Source: Gemmatimonadota bacterium (GTDB lineage Bacteria; Latescibacterota; UBA2968). From it: 35,329 bases of DNA. Below, in pieces: positions 1 to 8,526 of the stretch. The position numbers and the translations under genes were made by a program. The stretch's first letter is position 1, and each line of letters starts with the position of its first letter. Under the pieces are notes generated by a model that worked only from the letters and a program-made list of their open reading frames with translations, ran no database searches and had not been told where the DNA came from. The stretch is from the NCBI GenBank assembly GCA_002727195.1, contig PBWH01000027.1, forward strand, positions 2,378-37,706, in the 5' to 3' direction.

Positions 1-480
1 CGGGAGGTCGTGCTGGAGCGGTATGTCAGTCTGCTGCGTCTGGAAGCGGATGTGGATGCGTCCATCTGGACGGGCATTCAGGCGGAGCCGTTCGCGTCGG
101 AGGGCTCGATTTTCAAGGCGGTCGTGCGGCGTGCGACCTGGGAGCGGGAAGGGCGTATCGAAATCCTGCGGGCATATCTGGGCGCAGAAAGTCAAGCCGA
201 TCTATACGAGCCCGGAGACGGACTGCGGTTTTTGGGGTTGGTGGAGGACTACAAGCCGCGAAACCTCGGTTACCTGGCCGAACGGGTTCCGCAGTGGGAG
301 GACGCGCTCCGCAAGGATCTCGAAGAGGGTGATCGGGCAAAGCCCTTCTTCCACGAGCAGATCAAGGAGAACCACGGGTTCGACCGGGATCAGCGTCAAC
401 TCGATGAGACGCAGATCCAGGAGAAGCAGGATCACCTGGCGTTTCTTGGCCGTTTGCTGAAGGTATTGCCCGCCGGGTGA
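1..480 (+). CDS. Hypothetical protein, probably 5' truncated by the window edge
   Basis: An open frame runs from the first base to a TGA at 478-480. The reading frame is open at the left edge, so the start may lie outside the window. A GTG at 10 is a possible start, but the purine-rich GGGAGG at 2-7 is too close to serve it well. The visible 156-159 residues are charged and mostly helical, with many Glu, Asp, Arg and Gln, and end in a helix rich in Leu. I see no membrane segment, no cysteine motif and no family signature. It is soluble and cytoplasmic by appearance; its function is not recognised. It faces the minus-strand remnant at 485, so the two are convergent. Confidence 0.55.
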   Translation, partial: REVVLERYVSLLRLEADVDASIWTGIQAEPFASEGSIFKAVVRRATWEREGRIEILRAYLGAESQADLYEPGDGLRFLGLVEDYKPRNLGYLAERVPQWEDALRKDLEEGDRAKPFFHEQIKENHGFDRDQRQLDETQIQEKQDHLAFLGRLLKVLPAG

Positions 481-484
481 TCCC

Positions 485-1252
485 TCAGCGAAGGTGTTTC
501 TGAATCTCCTTCTCCACCACCTTGTGGTCGACGCTTCCCTGCCACTGCGCGACGATCTGCCTGTCCTGATCGATCAGAAACAACGTGGGAATGGCCTTGA
601 TGCCGAACGTGTGCCAGGCGGGCGTCCCGGCCGCATCCGAGAAGACGGGATAGGACACACCCACTTTGTCCACGAATTTCCTGATCGTCTTGACCTGATA
701 CTTCCCTTCATCGATCGAGATTCCCATCATGCCGACACCTTTGTAGGCTGTCTGGATCGATACAATGGGCGCGTCCGTTCCGCCAACGGCCTCGAGGAAG
801 AGGCCCATCAGTTCAGGATCCTCGCCATCCATTAACATTAGCGTGCCATTTGCCGGTCCCGTCGTTGACGTTTCACGGGGCACTTTTGTGCTGTTCGGCT
901 TCAGGAGGGGCAAGACCACTCTTTTGAGGAGCGGCAAGACAACCCGCTCTATGGTGGGGCGGGGGTAACAAATGCGGAACCGGGTGCCGAAGCTCTCGCA
1001 CGTGAGGCCAAAGTCCGCCTGGACGACCGGATCGTGCGAGGCGACCCCCTGAAGATGGATACCGGGTCCGTTCGAGTCCCGATCCATGTCGCTGATCACA
1101 ATCGCAGAATCTGGTTTCTTGGCCTCCTTGAAATAGTGTGCTGCATCGAGATCACCAGAGATTCCATTGCTTCTGAATGGTGCGAGCCGGGCGCGCGACG
1201 CAATGCCGAGGAGAGGTCGAACAGAACGGGTGAATTGGTAGAGACAGGCCAC
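485..1252 (-). pseudogene. Thioredoxin/TlpA-fold remnant lacking the CxxC half
   Basis: The last ~85 residues read as the second half of a TlpA/AhpC-type thioredoxin fold: a GISIDEG strand, then SYPVFSD, then the cis-proline segment IKAIPTLFLIDQD and a final helix. The family's first half, with the WCxxC redox motif, is missing. In its place is unrelated sequence that includes a direct octapeptide repeat (RVVLPLLK twice, encoded at about 895-955). The only start in this frame is a weak GTG at 1252. This part could not act as a disulfide oxidoreductase. It may be the 3' part of a gene that starts at 1488 in another frame and has lost its frame near 1100-1250. The fold of the C-terminus is fairly clear; the pseudogene status is inferred. 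Confidence 0.5.
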
Positions 1253-1488
1253 CCGACAGGGTTCATGCCTGTCCGGTAGACAAAGGTGGGGTCTGAACTA
1301 GGTGATGCGCAGAACGCATCGAAGGTGGTGCAGTGGATGGACAGGTAACGTACTGCCACTTTCGCCTCGAGCTGTTTCGAGTAAACCTTGCTGAGGGAGT
1401 CGGCGCAGGCCCTATGAATCAGATCCAGCGTGTTCAGGTGCTCGTCCAACGCCGCGTATAGCTTTTCAGACGAGATTCTTGTCATCAT
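1096..1488 (-). CDS. Hypothetical protein, 130 aa, possibly the 5' part of a frameshifted gene
   Basis: The start is well supported: a minus-strand AGGAG lies 9 nt before the ATG at 1488. The first ~60 residues form amphipathic helices and look like real protein, while the last ~45 residues, past about 1230, are low in pattern and overlap the thioredoxin-like frame ending at 485. The simplest reading is one ancestral gene from 1488 to 485 with a frame break in the overlap. The alternative is two overlapping short genes. No domain is recognised, and there is no signal peptide or membrane helix. Confidence 0.4.
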   Translation of the reverse strand: MMTRISSEKLYAALDEHLNTLDLIHRACADSLSKVYSKQLEAKVAVRYLSIHCTTFDAFCASPSSDPTFVYRTGMNPVGWPVSTNSPVLFDLSSALRRAPGSHHSEAMESLVISMQHTISRRPRNQILRL

Positions 1489-1701
1489 TGTGACCGGCTC
1501 CTGACTGATTCCCTGCCTAAGGAATCGATCTCCGCGTGGTTTCGGGTCAGAACATCTGTGAAGAGAATGCCTGTGGTTTTACTTTGCGACCTCAAGGGCT
1601 TGTTGTTGCCGTCCGGTAATTAGCGTGGAGAGGAGGCTTCGCAAGGGATGCGTGACCCTTCCGGTTAGATCGGCCCGGGATTTTCGGCGAGGAGAAGATT
1701 G

Positions 1702-3342
1702 GTGGACCTGCGGATACAACCAGATCGCGTGTTCTACGACGGCAACATTTTGACGATGGCGGAGGATGATTCCACCGCGGAAGCGGTCGCGGTGCTGCAG
1801 GGGAAAGTCGTAGCCGTCGGTGCCAACCAGGACGTGAAGGGGTTGGCAGGTGATGCGACAGAGATCGTCAATCTGGCAGGGCGGACAATGTTGCCGGGAT
1901 TCTATGACACGCACGGTCACTTCCCGGCCGCAGGCCTGGCCGCGGTATCCGCTACGAACTGTAACTGCCCGCCGATGGGGCCGGTGGAAACGATCGAGGA
2001 TATCGTTACCGACCTGCGGAAAAGGGCGGCCGATACACCCGCGGGTGAGTGGGTATCGGGCAGGGGGTACGATGACACGCTTCTCGCCGAGGGGCGACAT
2101 CCCACTCGACAGGACCTTGACCGAGTGTCCATCGAGCACCCAATCTGCATCGTCCATACGTCCGGCCACTTTTCGGCCGCAAACTCTCTGGCGCTGGAAC
2201 TGGCTGGGCTGAACTCGGATTCGACGAATCCCGTGGGCGGGGTTATCCGCAAGGATCTGTCCACAGGTGAACCCGACGGAGTCCTCGAGGAGACAGCGAT
2301 GCGTCCGGTCCGGAACCTGATTCCCGGCCTGACCGAGGAGGAATGGTCCGACGGTCTACGGATCGTGGTCGACGAGTATCTCCAGGTGGGCGTCACCACA
2401 GCGGTAATTGCGGGGTGCGACCGGACGGCCATCCGACGGTTGAGCCAGGCGATCGATCAGGGAGCGCTACCGATTCGTGTCGTGTGTATGACGGGCAAGG
2501 GGAATCCGGAGCAGCCTTCGATTCTCGAACAGAGCGGATTACGGTCGGGTTTCGGGTCCGACGCGCTTCGTTTGGGTGCAGTGAAGATGTTTCAGGATGG
2601 GTCGATCCAGGGATACACCGGCTATCTGAGCCAGCCGTATCATACGCCCTTCGCGGGAGATGCCGATTACCGCGGCTATCCGATGCGGGACCGGGAGGAT
2701 CTCCTCACGATGGTGGACGAGGCGCACCGTGCGGGGAAGCAGATTGCCATACACGGGAACGGAGACGCCGCCATCGATGACATCCTGTTCGCTTTCGAAG
2801 AAGCCCAGCGCAAGACGCCACGCTCGGACTGTCGGCATCGCATCGAGCACTGTCAGACTGCCAGAGAAGATCAGCTCGACAAGATCGTGGCTCTCGGGGT
2901 GACACCGTCGTTCTTCGTTCAGCACACCTTCTTCTGGGGAGATCGCCACGAGGCCATCTTCCTCGGCCCTGAGCGTGCACACCGCATCAGCCCGCTCAAG
3001 TCGGCTTCCGACCGGGGTATCCGGTATACGATCCACAACGATTCACCTGTGACACCTACCAACCCGCTGTTTTGCGTGTGGTCGGCTGTGAATCGTCTGT
3101 CGCGAAGCGGGAAATGTATGGGTGAGGCTCAGAGAGTGGATGTACACCAAGCTTTGCGTTCGATCACGATCGACGCCGCCTGGCAGAATTTCGAGGAAGA
3201 GGAGAAGGGATCTATCGAGGTCGGAAAGCTGGCGGACTTCGTGGTTCTGGGGGCCGACCCGCTGGAGGTCGATCCACTCGAGATCAAGGACATCCCCGTT
3301 CTCGAAACGATCACGAGCGGTGAAACGATCTATCGAGCGTAG
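1702..3342 (+). CDS. Amidohydrolase family protein, YtcJ-like (Amidohydro_3)
   Basis: Metal-dependent hydrolase of the amidohydrolase superfamily, about 546 aa, the usual YtcJ length. It starts with the small beta-sandwich (FYDGNILTMAEDD). The metal-binding HxH follows in DTHGHF (H71/H73), then the lysine likely to bridge the metals in GAVKMFQDGS (K295), His in AIHGNGD (H351), His in HRIEHCQ (H383) and the late NDSPVTP segment. Family members hydrolyse N-substituted formamides or related amides; the substrate here is unknown. AGGAG at 1690-1694 sits 7 nt before GTG 1702, which favours that start over TTG 1699. It is cytoplasmic with no signal peptide. It is convergent with the TauD-type dioxygenase, 18 nt away. 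Confidence 0.88.
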   Translation: MDLRIQPDRVFYDGNILTMAEDDSTAEAVAVLQGKVVAVGANQDVKGLAGDATEIVNLAGRTMLPGFYDTHGHFPAAGLAAVSATNCNCPPMGPVETIEDIVTDLRKRAADTPAGEWVSGRGYDDTLLAEGRHPTRQDLDRVSIEHPICIVHTSGHFSAANSLALELAGLNSDSTNPVGGVIRKDLSTGEPDGVLEETAMRPVRNLIPGLTEEEWSDGLRIVVDEYLQVGVTTAVIAGCDRTAIRRLSQAIDQGALPIRVVCMTGKGNPEQPSILEQSGLRSGFGSDALRLGAVKMFQDGSIQGYTGYLSQPYHTPFAGDADYRGYPMRDREDLLTMVDEAHRAGKQIAIHGNGDAAIDDILFAFEEAQRKTPRSDCRHRIEHCQTAREDQLDKIVALGVTPSFFVQHTFFWGDRHEAIFLGPERAHRISPLKSASDRGIRYTIHNDSPVTPTNPLFCVWSAVNRLSRSGKCMGEAQRVDVHQALRSITIDAAWQNFEEEEKGSIEVGKLADFVVLGADPLEVDPLEIKDIPVLETITSGETIYRA

Positions 3343-3360
3343 GGGAGGAGCATCGTCCGG

Positions 3361-4410
3361 TTATTCCACTAGAGGTACGCCCTCTGCATCTCTGGCGTGG
3401 GGCGAACTGTTCTTTCCATCCAGGATCTCTGCTGCCGTCCAGCCCATCTGACCGTGCCGAACTGCACCGTATCGAACGCGACCCTCATCCGCGAAGGGTC
3501 GGATGTCGTCGAAGTCCAACCAGAGACGGAGCAGGACGCGCTTGCGAGACTCCTCATCCTGTTCCGCAAAGCCGTCTCGTCCGTGGAAGGTGGTGTAGTT
3601 GTTCCAGAAGGCGATGTCGCCCTCTTTGAGGTCGAAGGCATAGGCGTTGGCGACCGATACTTCATCGATGTAGGCGAAGATCTCGTCATCGCGCTCGGTC
3701 AGCGGCTCATCGGCCTGTTTGTGTCCGCCACGGATCCAGCCGGCGTGGAAGCGGCACGACACGACTCCGTTCGCTTCGCTCCAGGCCGGTACCCGAAACT
3801 CGGAGTGCGGTTTCTCGTCTCCTTCGGGGCCCTTTCGGTTCCAGTAGTAGCCCAACTCGAGCGTCTCGAGATACTCCGGGTGGTTAGCGCGGATTTCGTT
3901 GTAGACCGTCATCGAACTGGCGACCAGACTCTTCGGGCTGTCCGGTGCCTGCTTAACGCAGAACAGTCCGACCACATCCGAGAGATCGACGTGCAGCTTC
4001 GAGGGACGCGGCTTGCCCAGCATACGGGCCCCATCTTTGGGCGCCAGTTCGCCGTCGGTGATGTAATGGATCAGGCCGGTTTCGACGTTTTGGGTTACGC
4101 CCGTTCCAAGGTGTGTCCCCAACCCCCAATAGATCCGTTCGAGGTCAGGATAGTCGTGGTCCGTGGGCATACCGCTGAGCATGGCCAATCCTCGACCGTC
4201 CTGGATTTCTGCTATCAGACCGCCAAGCACGTCGGCCATCGAGGGAAGCGGGAAGTCCTCCCGTGTGATCGCGCCGAAGGGCATGTCGCGCACCCCATCG
4301 AGGGCACGCTCGAGGTCGGTGACCATGTCGTCGGTCAGGCTGAAGGACCAGGATCGATCGGTCTCCATGTCTTCCGGACGCCAGGCGCTTCTATCCGTTA
4401 CGGCGTTCAT
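3361..4410 (-). CDS. TauD/TfdA-family Fe(II)/2-oxoglutarate dioxygenase
   Basis: A 349-aa oxygenase of the clavaminate synthase/TauD/TfdA type. It would couple oxidative decarboxylation of 2-oxoglutarate to hydroxylation or cleavage of a small substrate. The facial triad is visible: HxD in KLHVDLSD (H140, D142) and distal His in TTFHGRDGF (H276), followed by Arg in SRKRVLLRLWL, the usual 2-oxoglutarate carboxylate anchor. The ATG has AAGGAAG upstream. It is the last gene of a minus-strand run that also holds a sodium symporter and two small cysteine-rich proteins, so the substrate may be what the symporter imports. Substrate identity (taurine, other sulfonate, gamma-butyrobetaine-like) cannot be read from sequence. 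Confidence 0.85.
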   Translation of the reverse strand: MNAVTDRSAWRPEDMETDRSWSFSLTDDMVTDLERALDGVRDMPFGAITREDFPLPSMADVLGGLIAEIQDGRGLAMLSGMPTDHDYPDLERIYWGLGTHLGTGVTQNVETGLIHYITDGELAPKDGARMLGKPRPSKLHVDLSDVVGLFCVKQAPDSPKSLVASSMTVYNEIRANHPEYLETLELGYYWNRKGPEGDEKPHSEFRVPAWSEANGVVSCRFHAGWIRGGHKQADEPLTERDDEIFAYIDEVSVANAYAFDLKEGDIAFWNNYTTFHGRDGFAEQDEESRKRVLLRLWLDFDDIRPFADEGRVRYGAVRHGQMGWTAAEILDGKNSSPHARDAEGVPLVE

Positions 4411-4431
4411 TCCTAGCTTCCTTCCAAGATC

Positions 4432-4692
4432 TCAGTCGATTCCCAACGCTTTGTAGCCCTGCTCGCTCGATAGCTCTACCGTGAACCTCAGTCGCCCACC
4501 CGAGACGGGTACGTTATCGTATACGGCGTGGCAGCTTCTACACGCGGTGGCTCGGATTCCCGTATCGCACATCACACAAGCCCACTCACCATCGGGGGAC
4601 CGTTCGCATCGGAGGCACTCGACCTTATCGACCAGCTTCGGATTCGCCTCCCGGAACCTGGCTACTTCACCCGAGATGACCATCGATCCCAT
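4432..4692 (-). CDS. Small zinc-ribbon-like protein, 86 aa
   Basis: Three cysteine pairs stand close together: CLRC, CVMC and CRSC, the last followed by His. This suits a zinc ribbon or rubredoxin-like knuckle. No signal peptide or membrane helix is present, so a c-type heme reading of CRSCH is unlikely. The ATG at 4692 overlaps the 3' end of the next small gene upstream by about 31 nt in a different frame, with no strong ribosome-binding site, so translational coupling or an old frame break between the two are both possible. It lies 21 nt upstream of the TauD-type gene, in the same direction. Function unknown; a structural or redox accessory role is only a guess. Confidence 0.6.
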   Translation of the reverse strand: MGSMVISGEVARFREANPKLVDKVECLRCERSPDGEWACVMCDTGIRATACRSCHAVYDNVPVSGGRLRFTVELSSEQGYKALGID

Positions 4693-5003
4693 AATAACCC
4701 GACACCGGGACTACTGCAAGACCCACAGATCGGCATCACGCCCTTCACCAGTTGCTTCGGCGCCTGATCTTGACCGACGAGACCGCAGTCAGCGCAGACC
4801 TGGGTCCTGTTCGGATCACAATCCTGTTCATTCGATCGTTCGTAGAAGTCCAGGATCTCTGACTGTTCGGTGTCCGGGAGTTCGCTGAACCGGTCCATTC
4901 GGCCACCGCATTCGGCGCATACGTCCCTCGCGGAGCGTCCTACCCATCCGGCGACGGCCATCAGCCCGAACAAGAGTACCACGAGCAGGGCCAGTTCGAT
5001 CAT
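4662..5003 (-). CDS. Small membrane-anchored cysteine-rich protein, 113 aa
   Basis: The N-terminus is one hydrophobic helix (residues 1-22, rich in Leu/Val/Gly). It is followed by a soluble part with three CxxC pairs: CAEC, CADC and CGSC. The spacing is like that of zinc ribbons. It starts 17 nt after the sodium symporter stop, in the same direction, and overlaps the next small cysteine-rich gene. The operon position suggests an accessory of the symporter or dioxygenase, but I do not recognise the family. The ATG at 5003 lacks an obvious strong Shine-Dalgarno sequence. Confidence 0.6.
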   Translation of the reverse strand: MIELALLVVLLFGLMAVAGWVGRSARDVCAECGGRMDRFSELPDTEQSEILDFYERSNEQDCDPNRTQVCADCGLVGQDQAPKQLVKGVMPICGSCSSPGVGLLWDRWSSRVK

Positions 5004-5020
5004 GACAGCGGTCTCCGCGT

Positions 5021-6961
5021 CTAGTCTGCAGTCCCGAAGTGTTCGTCACGCAGGCGTTCGACTTCTTCGGGCGGCACCGGCTTGGAGAGGCCGATGTGGA
5101 TGGCCAGGAACCACATCACGAAGATGCCGAAGGCCAGGAACAGGAGTTGCCAGACCCACAGCGACGGCAGTCCGAAGGGACCCCACGTGGACGGTACGTT
5201 CGGGTCGGAGAACAGCGTGTTGCCGATGACGGCGAACGGCCCGAAGCCGACGAGGAACCAGATCAGAGTGAGGGCCCACGCGAGCGGGACCTGCTTCTGA
5301 CGGTCGGGGTCGATGCCGGAGACGGCCTGGAGGAAGTCGTGTCGCTTCTTCTTGTGCTCACGCTCCTCGTCGGTTTGTGATCCACCCAACGAGACGGCGA
5401 GCGTCACGATCAGGTTGAACAGGATACCCCAGCCGGCGCTGTGGACCGTGAGGGGGTAACGACCCCAGGGCAGGGCGCCGAATTCGAAGCCGAGGAAGTC
5501 AGGGATAAACGCATTCAGGATGTCAGGGATGACGCCGACTGGACGGTCGGTCAACGTGACGGCGACGAGACCGGCGACCAGGCCCCAGACCACACCTTTG
5601 CGGGAGAACTGCGGGAAAAAGCAGATGCCCATTAAGGCAGGCCACATCTGGAAGCCGTATGCGACGGCGAGACCGCCGAGCATCACGATCGCGCCCGTGA
5701 ACTGAGCGGCGACGAAGAGGGCGGCGAGGGCGACGACGAATACGAAGATGCGACCGCACAACTTTTGCGTTTCGTCGGACGCGCCCGGTCGGATGTAGCT
5801 CTTGTAGATGTCACGGGTGACCATTCCGCTGAAGGTCGACATGTAAGCGGCTCCCGTACTCTGCATGGCTGCGAGCGCACAGACGGCCAGGAGTCCGAGG
5901 AGCCAGGGAGCGGAGTCCTCGAGCAGGTTGATCAACTGGGGGACGAGGTTCTTGTCCGTGACGTCTTCCAGGATGCCCATCGACTCGAGGATGTTGCCGC
6001 CGAGGCCCTGAATGATTGTGACCGTGAACAGGATGACGCCGATGACGAGTGAGGAGGCCCAGACCTGCTGGAGGCGGAACGGCTCGGATGTCTTGTTCGC
6101 GAATGCCCACATCGAGAAGGCTGGCGAGGACTGGATTCCCATCAGGGCGAACATGTAAGTCATGCACATGATGCCCGTCCACGAGCTGCCGACGGCGTCC
6201 GTGTTCGCGGAGACAGTCTGGATCGCTCCGGGGAGGGCGACCAGGCTGGAGTGACCGTCAGGGGTGATCTTGGTGCCCGATGCGAGGCTGGTCTCGACCA
6301 TCTTGCCGATCCCCTCCGTAAACGCCGTCCAGCCGCCCACGTAGGAGAGGGCGATGCCGCCCAGAATGACGATCCCGACGGCAAGCAGGATACATTGCGC
6401 ACAGTCCACGTAGGCAACGGATCGGAGGCCGCCTGACGCTACATATATCATGACCACGGCGGAGAGGGCGAACATGCCGACCTCGATGCCGACCAGGCCG
6501 TCGGTGAGGACGTGGAAGAGATCACCTGAAGCGCGGAGCTGCACGCCGAGATACGGGACGCTGAAGAGGAAGGCGACCAGCACGGTGAGCAGACGCATCG
6601 CGTTGCCGCCGTAGTAATCCGTGTACATCTCGCCTGGGGTGATGTGACCAAAGGCCTTTCCGATGATCCACTGGCGGCGGAGGAACAAGACGCCCGTGAA
6701 CGGGATGGTCAGGGCGTAGAAGGATGCGAAGGCGTAGGGCAGGCCCTCCTGAAGAATCAGGCCCGGATGCCCCACGAAGGTCCAGCCACTGAAGCTGGTG
6801 GCCGTGGCGGCCAAAACGAAGACCCAGATACCGATGCTGCGACCGGCGACGAAGTAATCCGCTGAGGTCTTGGAGCTGATCGCGCCCTTGATTCCCCAGA
6901 ACAGACAGTAGGCCCAGTACAGGCCGACGAACCCGAACAGCCAGAAAAGCTTTGCGTCCAA
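5021..6961 (-). CDS. Sodium:solute symporter (SSS/SLC5 family)
   Basis: A 646-aa inner-membrane transporter with about 13-14 hydrophobic helices and the LeuT-like SSS pattern. The early ADYFVAGRS segment after the first helix, the GWTFVGHPGL stretch in helix 2 and the signature around ASGGLRSVAYVDCAQ are typical. It should use the sodium gradient to import a small organic solute. Pantothenate, proline, monocarboxylates and choline-like solutes are all known for the family and none can be chosen here. The start is TTG 6961, supported by GGAGGGG 5 nt upstream; no ATG competes. It is the first gene of the run leading to the two small cysteine-rich proteins and the TauD-type dioxygenase. A short charged C-terminal tail follows the last helix. 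Confidence 0.88.
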   Translation of the reverse strand: MDAKLFWLFGFVGLYWAYCLFWGIKGAISSKTSADYFVAGRSIGIWVFVLAATATSFSGWTFVGHPGLILQEGLPYAFASFYALTIPFTGVLFLRRQWIIGKAFGHITPGEMYTDYYGGNAMRLLTVLVAFLFSVPYLGVQLRASGDLFHVLTDGLVGIEVGMFALSAVVMIYVASGGLRSVAYVDCAQCILLAVGIVILGGIALSYVGGWTAFTEGIGKMVETSLASGTKITPDGHSSLVALPGAIQTVSANTDAVGSSWTGIMCMTYMFALMGIQSSPAFSMWAFANKTSEPFRLQQVWASSLVIGVILFTVTIIQGLGGNILESMGILEDVTDKNLVPQLINLLEDSAPWLLGLLAVCALAAMQSTGAAYMSTFSGMVTRDIYKSYIRPGASDETQKLCGRIFVFVVALAALFVAAQFTGAIVMLGGLAVAYGFQMWPALMGICFFPQFSRKGVVWGLVAGLVAVTLTDRPVGVIPDILNAFIPDFLGFEFGALPWGRYPLTVHSAGWGILFNLIVTLAVSLGGSQTDEEREHKKKRHDFLQAVSGIDPDRQKQVPLAWALTLIWFLVGFGPFAVIGNTLFSDPNVPSTWGPFGLPSLWVWQLLFLAFGIFVMWFLAIHIGLSKPVPPEEVERLRDEHFGTAD

Positions 6962-7041
6962 GACAACCCCTCCGGTGTAGTGGAACTTGTGTAAGTAAAC
7001 TTCAGGGGATCATAAGAGGCGTTTGGGATAAAAGCAAAAGC

Positions 7042-7083
7042 GAGTTCAGAGTGATGAGTAGTGAGTGTAGAGTTTTGAGGGTG
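7042..7083. repeat. Heptamer tandem repeat, six units of GAGTNNN
   Basis: Six consecutive 7-nt units begin with GAG, the first five with GAGT, and the last three bases vary. The array lies in the 211-nt gap upstream of the symporter start (6961) and downstream of the transhydrogenase stop (7173). The exact 7-nt phase with variable positions resembles the heptameric STRR elements described in cyanobacteria. The rest of the gap holds an inverted repeat and no gene. Confidence 0.8.
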
Positions 7084-7132
7084 GCTCGTAGAGAGTGAAG
7101 AAGCGTGTATGGGCTTTGTCAGCCGTCAATGT

Positions 7133-7155
7133 CCTCTCCCATCAGAAGGGAGAGG
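7133..7155. repeat. Perfect 8-bp inverted repeat, CCTCTCCC/GGGAGAGG
   Basis: Arms at 7133-7140 and 7148-7155 with a 7-nt loop, just downstream of the transhydrogenase gene on the minus strand. It could act as a transcription end or RNA-stability hairpin. There is no T-run on the minus-strand 3' side, so it is not a canonical intrinsic terminator. Confidence 0.6.
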
Positions 7156-7172
7156 AGAACTGCCAGAGGAGT

Positions 7173-8450
7173 TTACCAGAGAGACATGGAGTTCTCGAAT
7201 AGGGTTGTGAGTTCGGAGGATTCGGCGGGGATGGGGGAGAGTTTGGTGACTCGGTGCTGGGGGAGAGTTCCCTCGACCAAGGCGGGGATGTCGTCGGATG
7301 TGAAGCCGAGGGGGTAGAGGCCGTTGGGCATCTCGAGTTTCTTCATGATGTTGACGATCTGTTGCGAGAGGATCGTTCCGGCGTCTTCGTCGCTCGCGTC
7401 GGATATGTCGGCGCCCATGATTTCGGCGGCTCTCAGGTGGCGGGCCGGGTTAGCAGAGGCTGTGAAGGCGAATACGGCCGGGGCGTGCAGGGCGACGGAC
7501 AGGCCGTGGGGGATGATGGGGTGGTCTGAGACCATGCCGTCGGGAATGTAGTCGCGGACCATGCCTGACACGGGATAGGACATGCCGTGACAGAGATGGA
7601 CGCCGGCGCTGCCGAAACCCATGCCGGCCATGCTCGAGGCGAGCATCATCTGGCTGCGGGCTTCGTCATCGTCGGGGTTCTGGACGGCGCGGACCAGGTA
7701 GGCTGAGACCATCCGGATGGCTTCAAGCGCCCAGACGTCACTGATAGGGTTACTGCCCTGGTATGCCGGACGGAGCACCGGGCGCTCGGGGCGAGGACGT
7801 TGATCGTATGGGATAGCGGTATACGACTCGAGCGCGTGGCAGAGGACGTCTAGTCCAGCGGCAGCGGCAACCACGGGAGGCATGGTGCGTGTGTTGTCCG
7901 GGTCGACGATGGCGAGGGTGGGTTTCAGCCTGCGGTGAGCAATGCCCGTCTTCGCGTGCATCTCGGTCAGGTCACAGATGGCGACGCCAGTCGTCTCGCT
8001 GCCGGTGCCCGCCGTCGTCGGGATGGCGATCAGAGTCTGGACGGGCCCGGGGCACGGCTTGCCCTGTCCGATCGGGGCATTGATGTAGGCGAGGAAGTCA
8101 TCGGGGTGGCTGTAGTAGAGGTTGGCCGCCTTGGTGGTGTCCATGACCGATCCGCCGCCGACCGCGACGAAGGCGTCCGGCTTGACCTCTTTGGCCGCAA
8201 CGATTGCTTCCTTGAACGACAGGTCTGTCGGCTCGACCCTCACCTCATCGAAGACGACCGTCTCGATGCCGGCTTTCTTGATCGCTTCGAGTGTGTTCTG
8301 GACAGGGGCCAGGTCCCGGATGTTCGTGTCCGTCAGGATCATCGTGCGCTTGATGCCCAGATCGTCGAGATCCATCCCAACCTCATGCGTCGAACCTGTT
8401 CCGAAGCGGAGGTTGGAGGTGCCCATTTCGAAGATGGTGTCTTTGTCCAT
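7173..8450 (-). CDS. Hydroxyacid-oxoacid transhydrogenase (iron-containing alcohol dehydrogenase, ADHFE1-like)
   Basis: A 425-aa group III iron-dependent alcohol dehydrogenase that matches the hydroxyacid-oxoacid transhydrogenase branch. Telling segments are GGGSVMDTTKAAN (nucleotide binding), AGTGSETTGVA, the branch-specific RPAYQGSNPISDVW, GFGSAGVHLCHGMSYP, and the C-terminal GTLPQHRVTKLSP. Metal ligands are expected at the Asp and His of GLDVLCHALES, His of HLCHGM and His of IPHGLSVAL. The known reaction oxidises 4-hydroxybutyrate to succinic semialdehyde while reducing 2-oxoglutarate to D-2-hydroxyglutarate, with bound NAD recycled. Length equals the human mature enzyme. ATG 8450 follows GAAGG. 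It lies 269 nt downstream of a TRAP transporter on the same strand, which may import the hydroxyacid. Confidence 0.92.
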   Translation of the reverse strand: MDKDTIFEMGTSNLRFGTGSTHEVGMDLDDLGIKRTMILTDTNIRDLAPVQNTLEAIKKAGIETVVFDEVRVEPTDLSFKEAIVAAKEVKPDAFVAVGGGSVMDTTKAANLYYSHPDDFLAYINAPIGQGKPCPGPVQTLIAIPTTAGTGSETTGVAICDLTEMHAKTGIAHRRLKPTLAIVDPDNTRTMPPVVAAAAGLDVLCHALESYTAIPYDQRPRPERPVLRPAYQGSNPISDVWALEAIRMVSAYLVRAVQNPDDDEARSQMMLASSMAGMGFGSAGVHLCHGMSYPVSGMVRDYIPDGMVSDHPIIPHGLSVALHAPAVFAFTASANPARHLRAAEIMGADISDASDEDAGTILSQQIVNIMKKLEMPNGLYPLGFTSDDIPALVEGTLPQHRVTKLSPIPAESSELTTLFENSMSLW

Positions 8451-8496
8451 TTTTGGCCTTCAGTGAAAAACGAGAGTCAAGGTCTTTCAACGCAGT

Positions 8497-8518
8497 CGCC
8501 ATCGCCAAGGCTATGGCG
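8497..8518. repeat. 6-bp inverted repeat CGCCAT/ATGGCG
   Basis: Arms at 8497-8502 and 8513-8518 with a 10-nt loop, directly before a 9-nt-period repeat, in the 269-nt gap between the transhydrogenase start and the TRAP permease stop. The two may form one composite dispersed element. I see no gene in this gap. Confidence 0.5.
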
Positions 8519-8526
8519 GCCCAGGG

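Noticed and set aside
3397..4416. 339-codon open frame antisense to the TauD-type gene
   Set aside because: It mirrors the whole dioxygenase gene, shows no domain, and the opposite strand has the intact Fe-binding triad; a high-GC shadow frame.
4432..4692. CRSCH read as a c-type heme site
   Set aside because: No signal peptide or export signal in this protein, and the three nearby CxxC pairs fit a zinc ribbon better.
7042..7083. CRISPR array from the periodic repeats
   Set aside because: The unit is only 7 nt with no spacers and no cas genes nearby; the 9-nt repeats fail for the same reason.
7133..7155. Intrinsic terminator of the transhydrogenase gene
   Set aside because: The stem is good but no T-run follows on the minus strand, so it is listed only as an inverted repeat.
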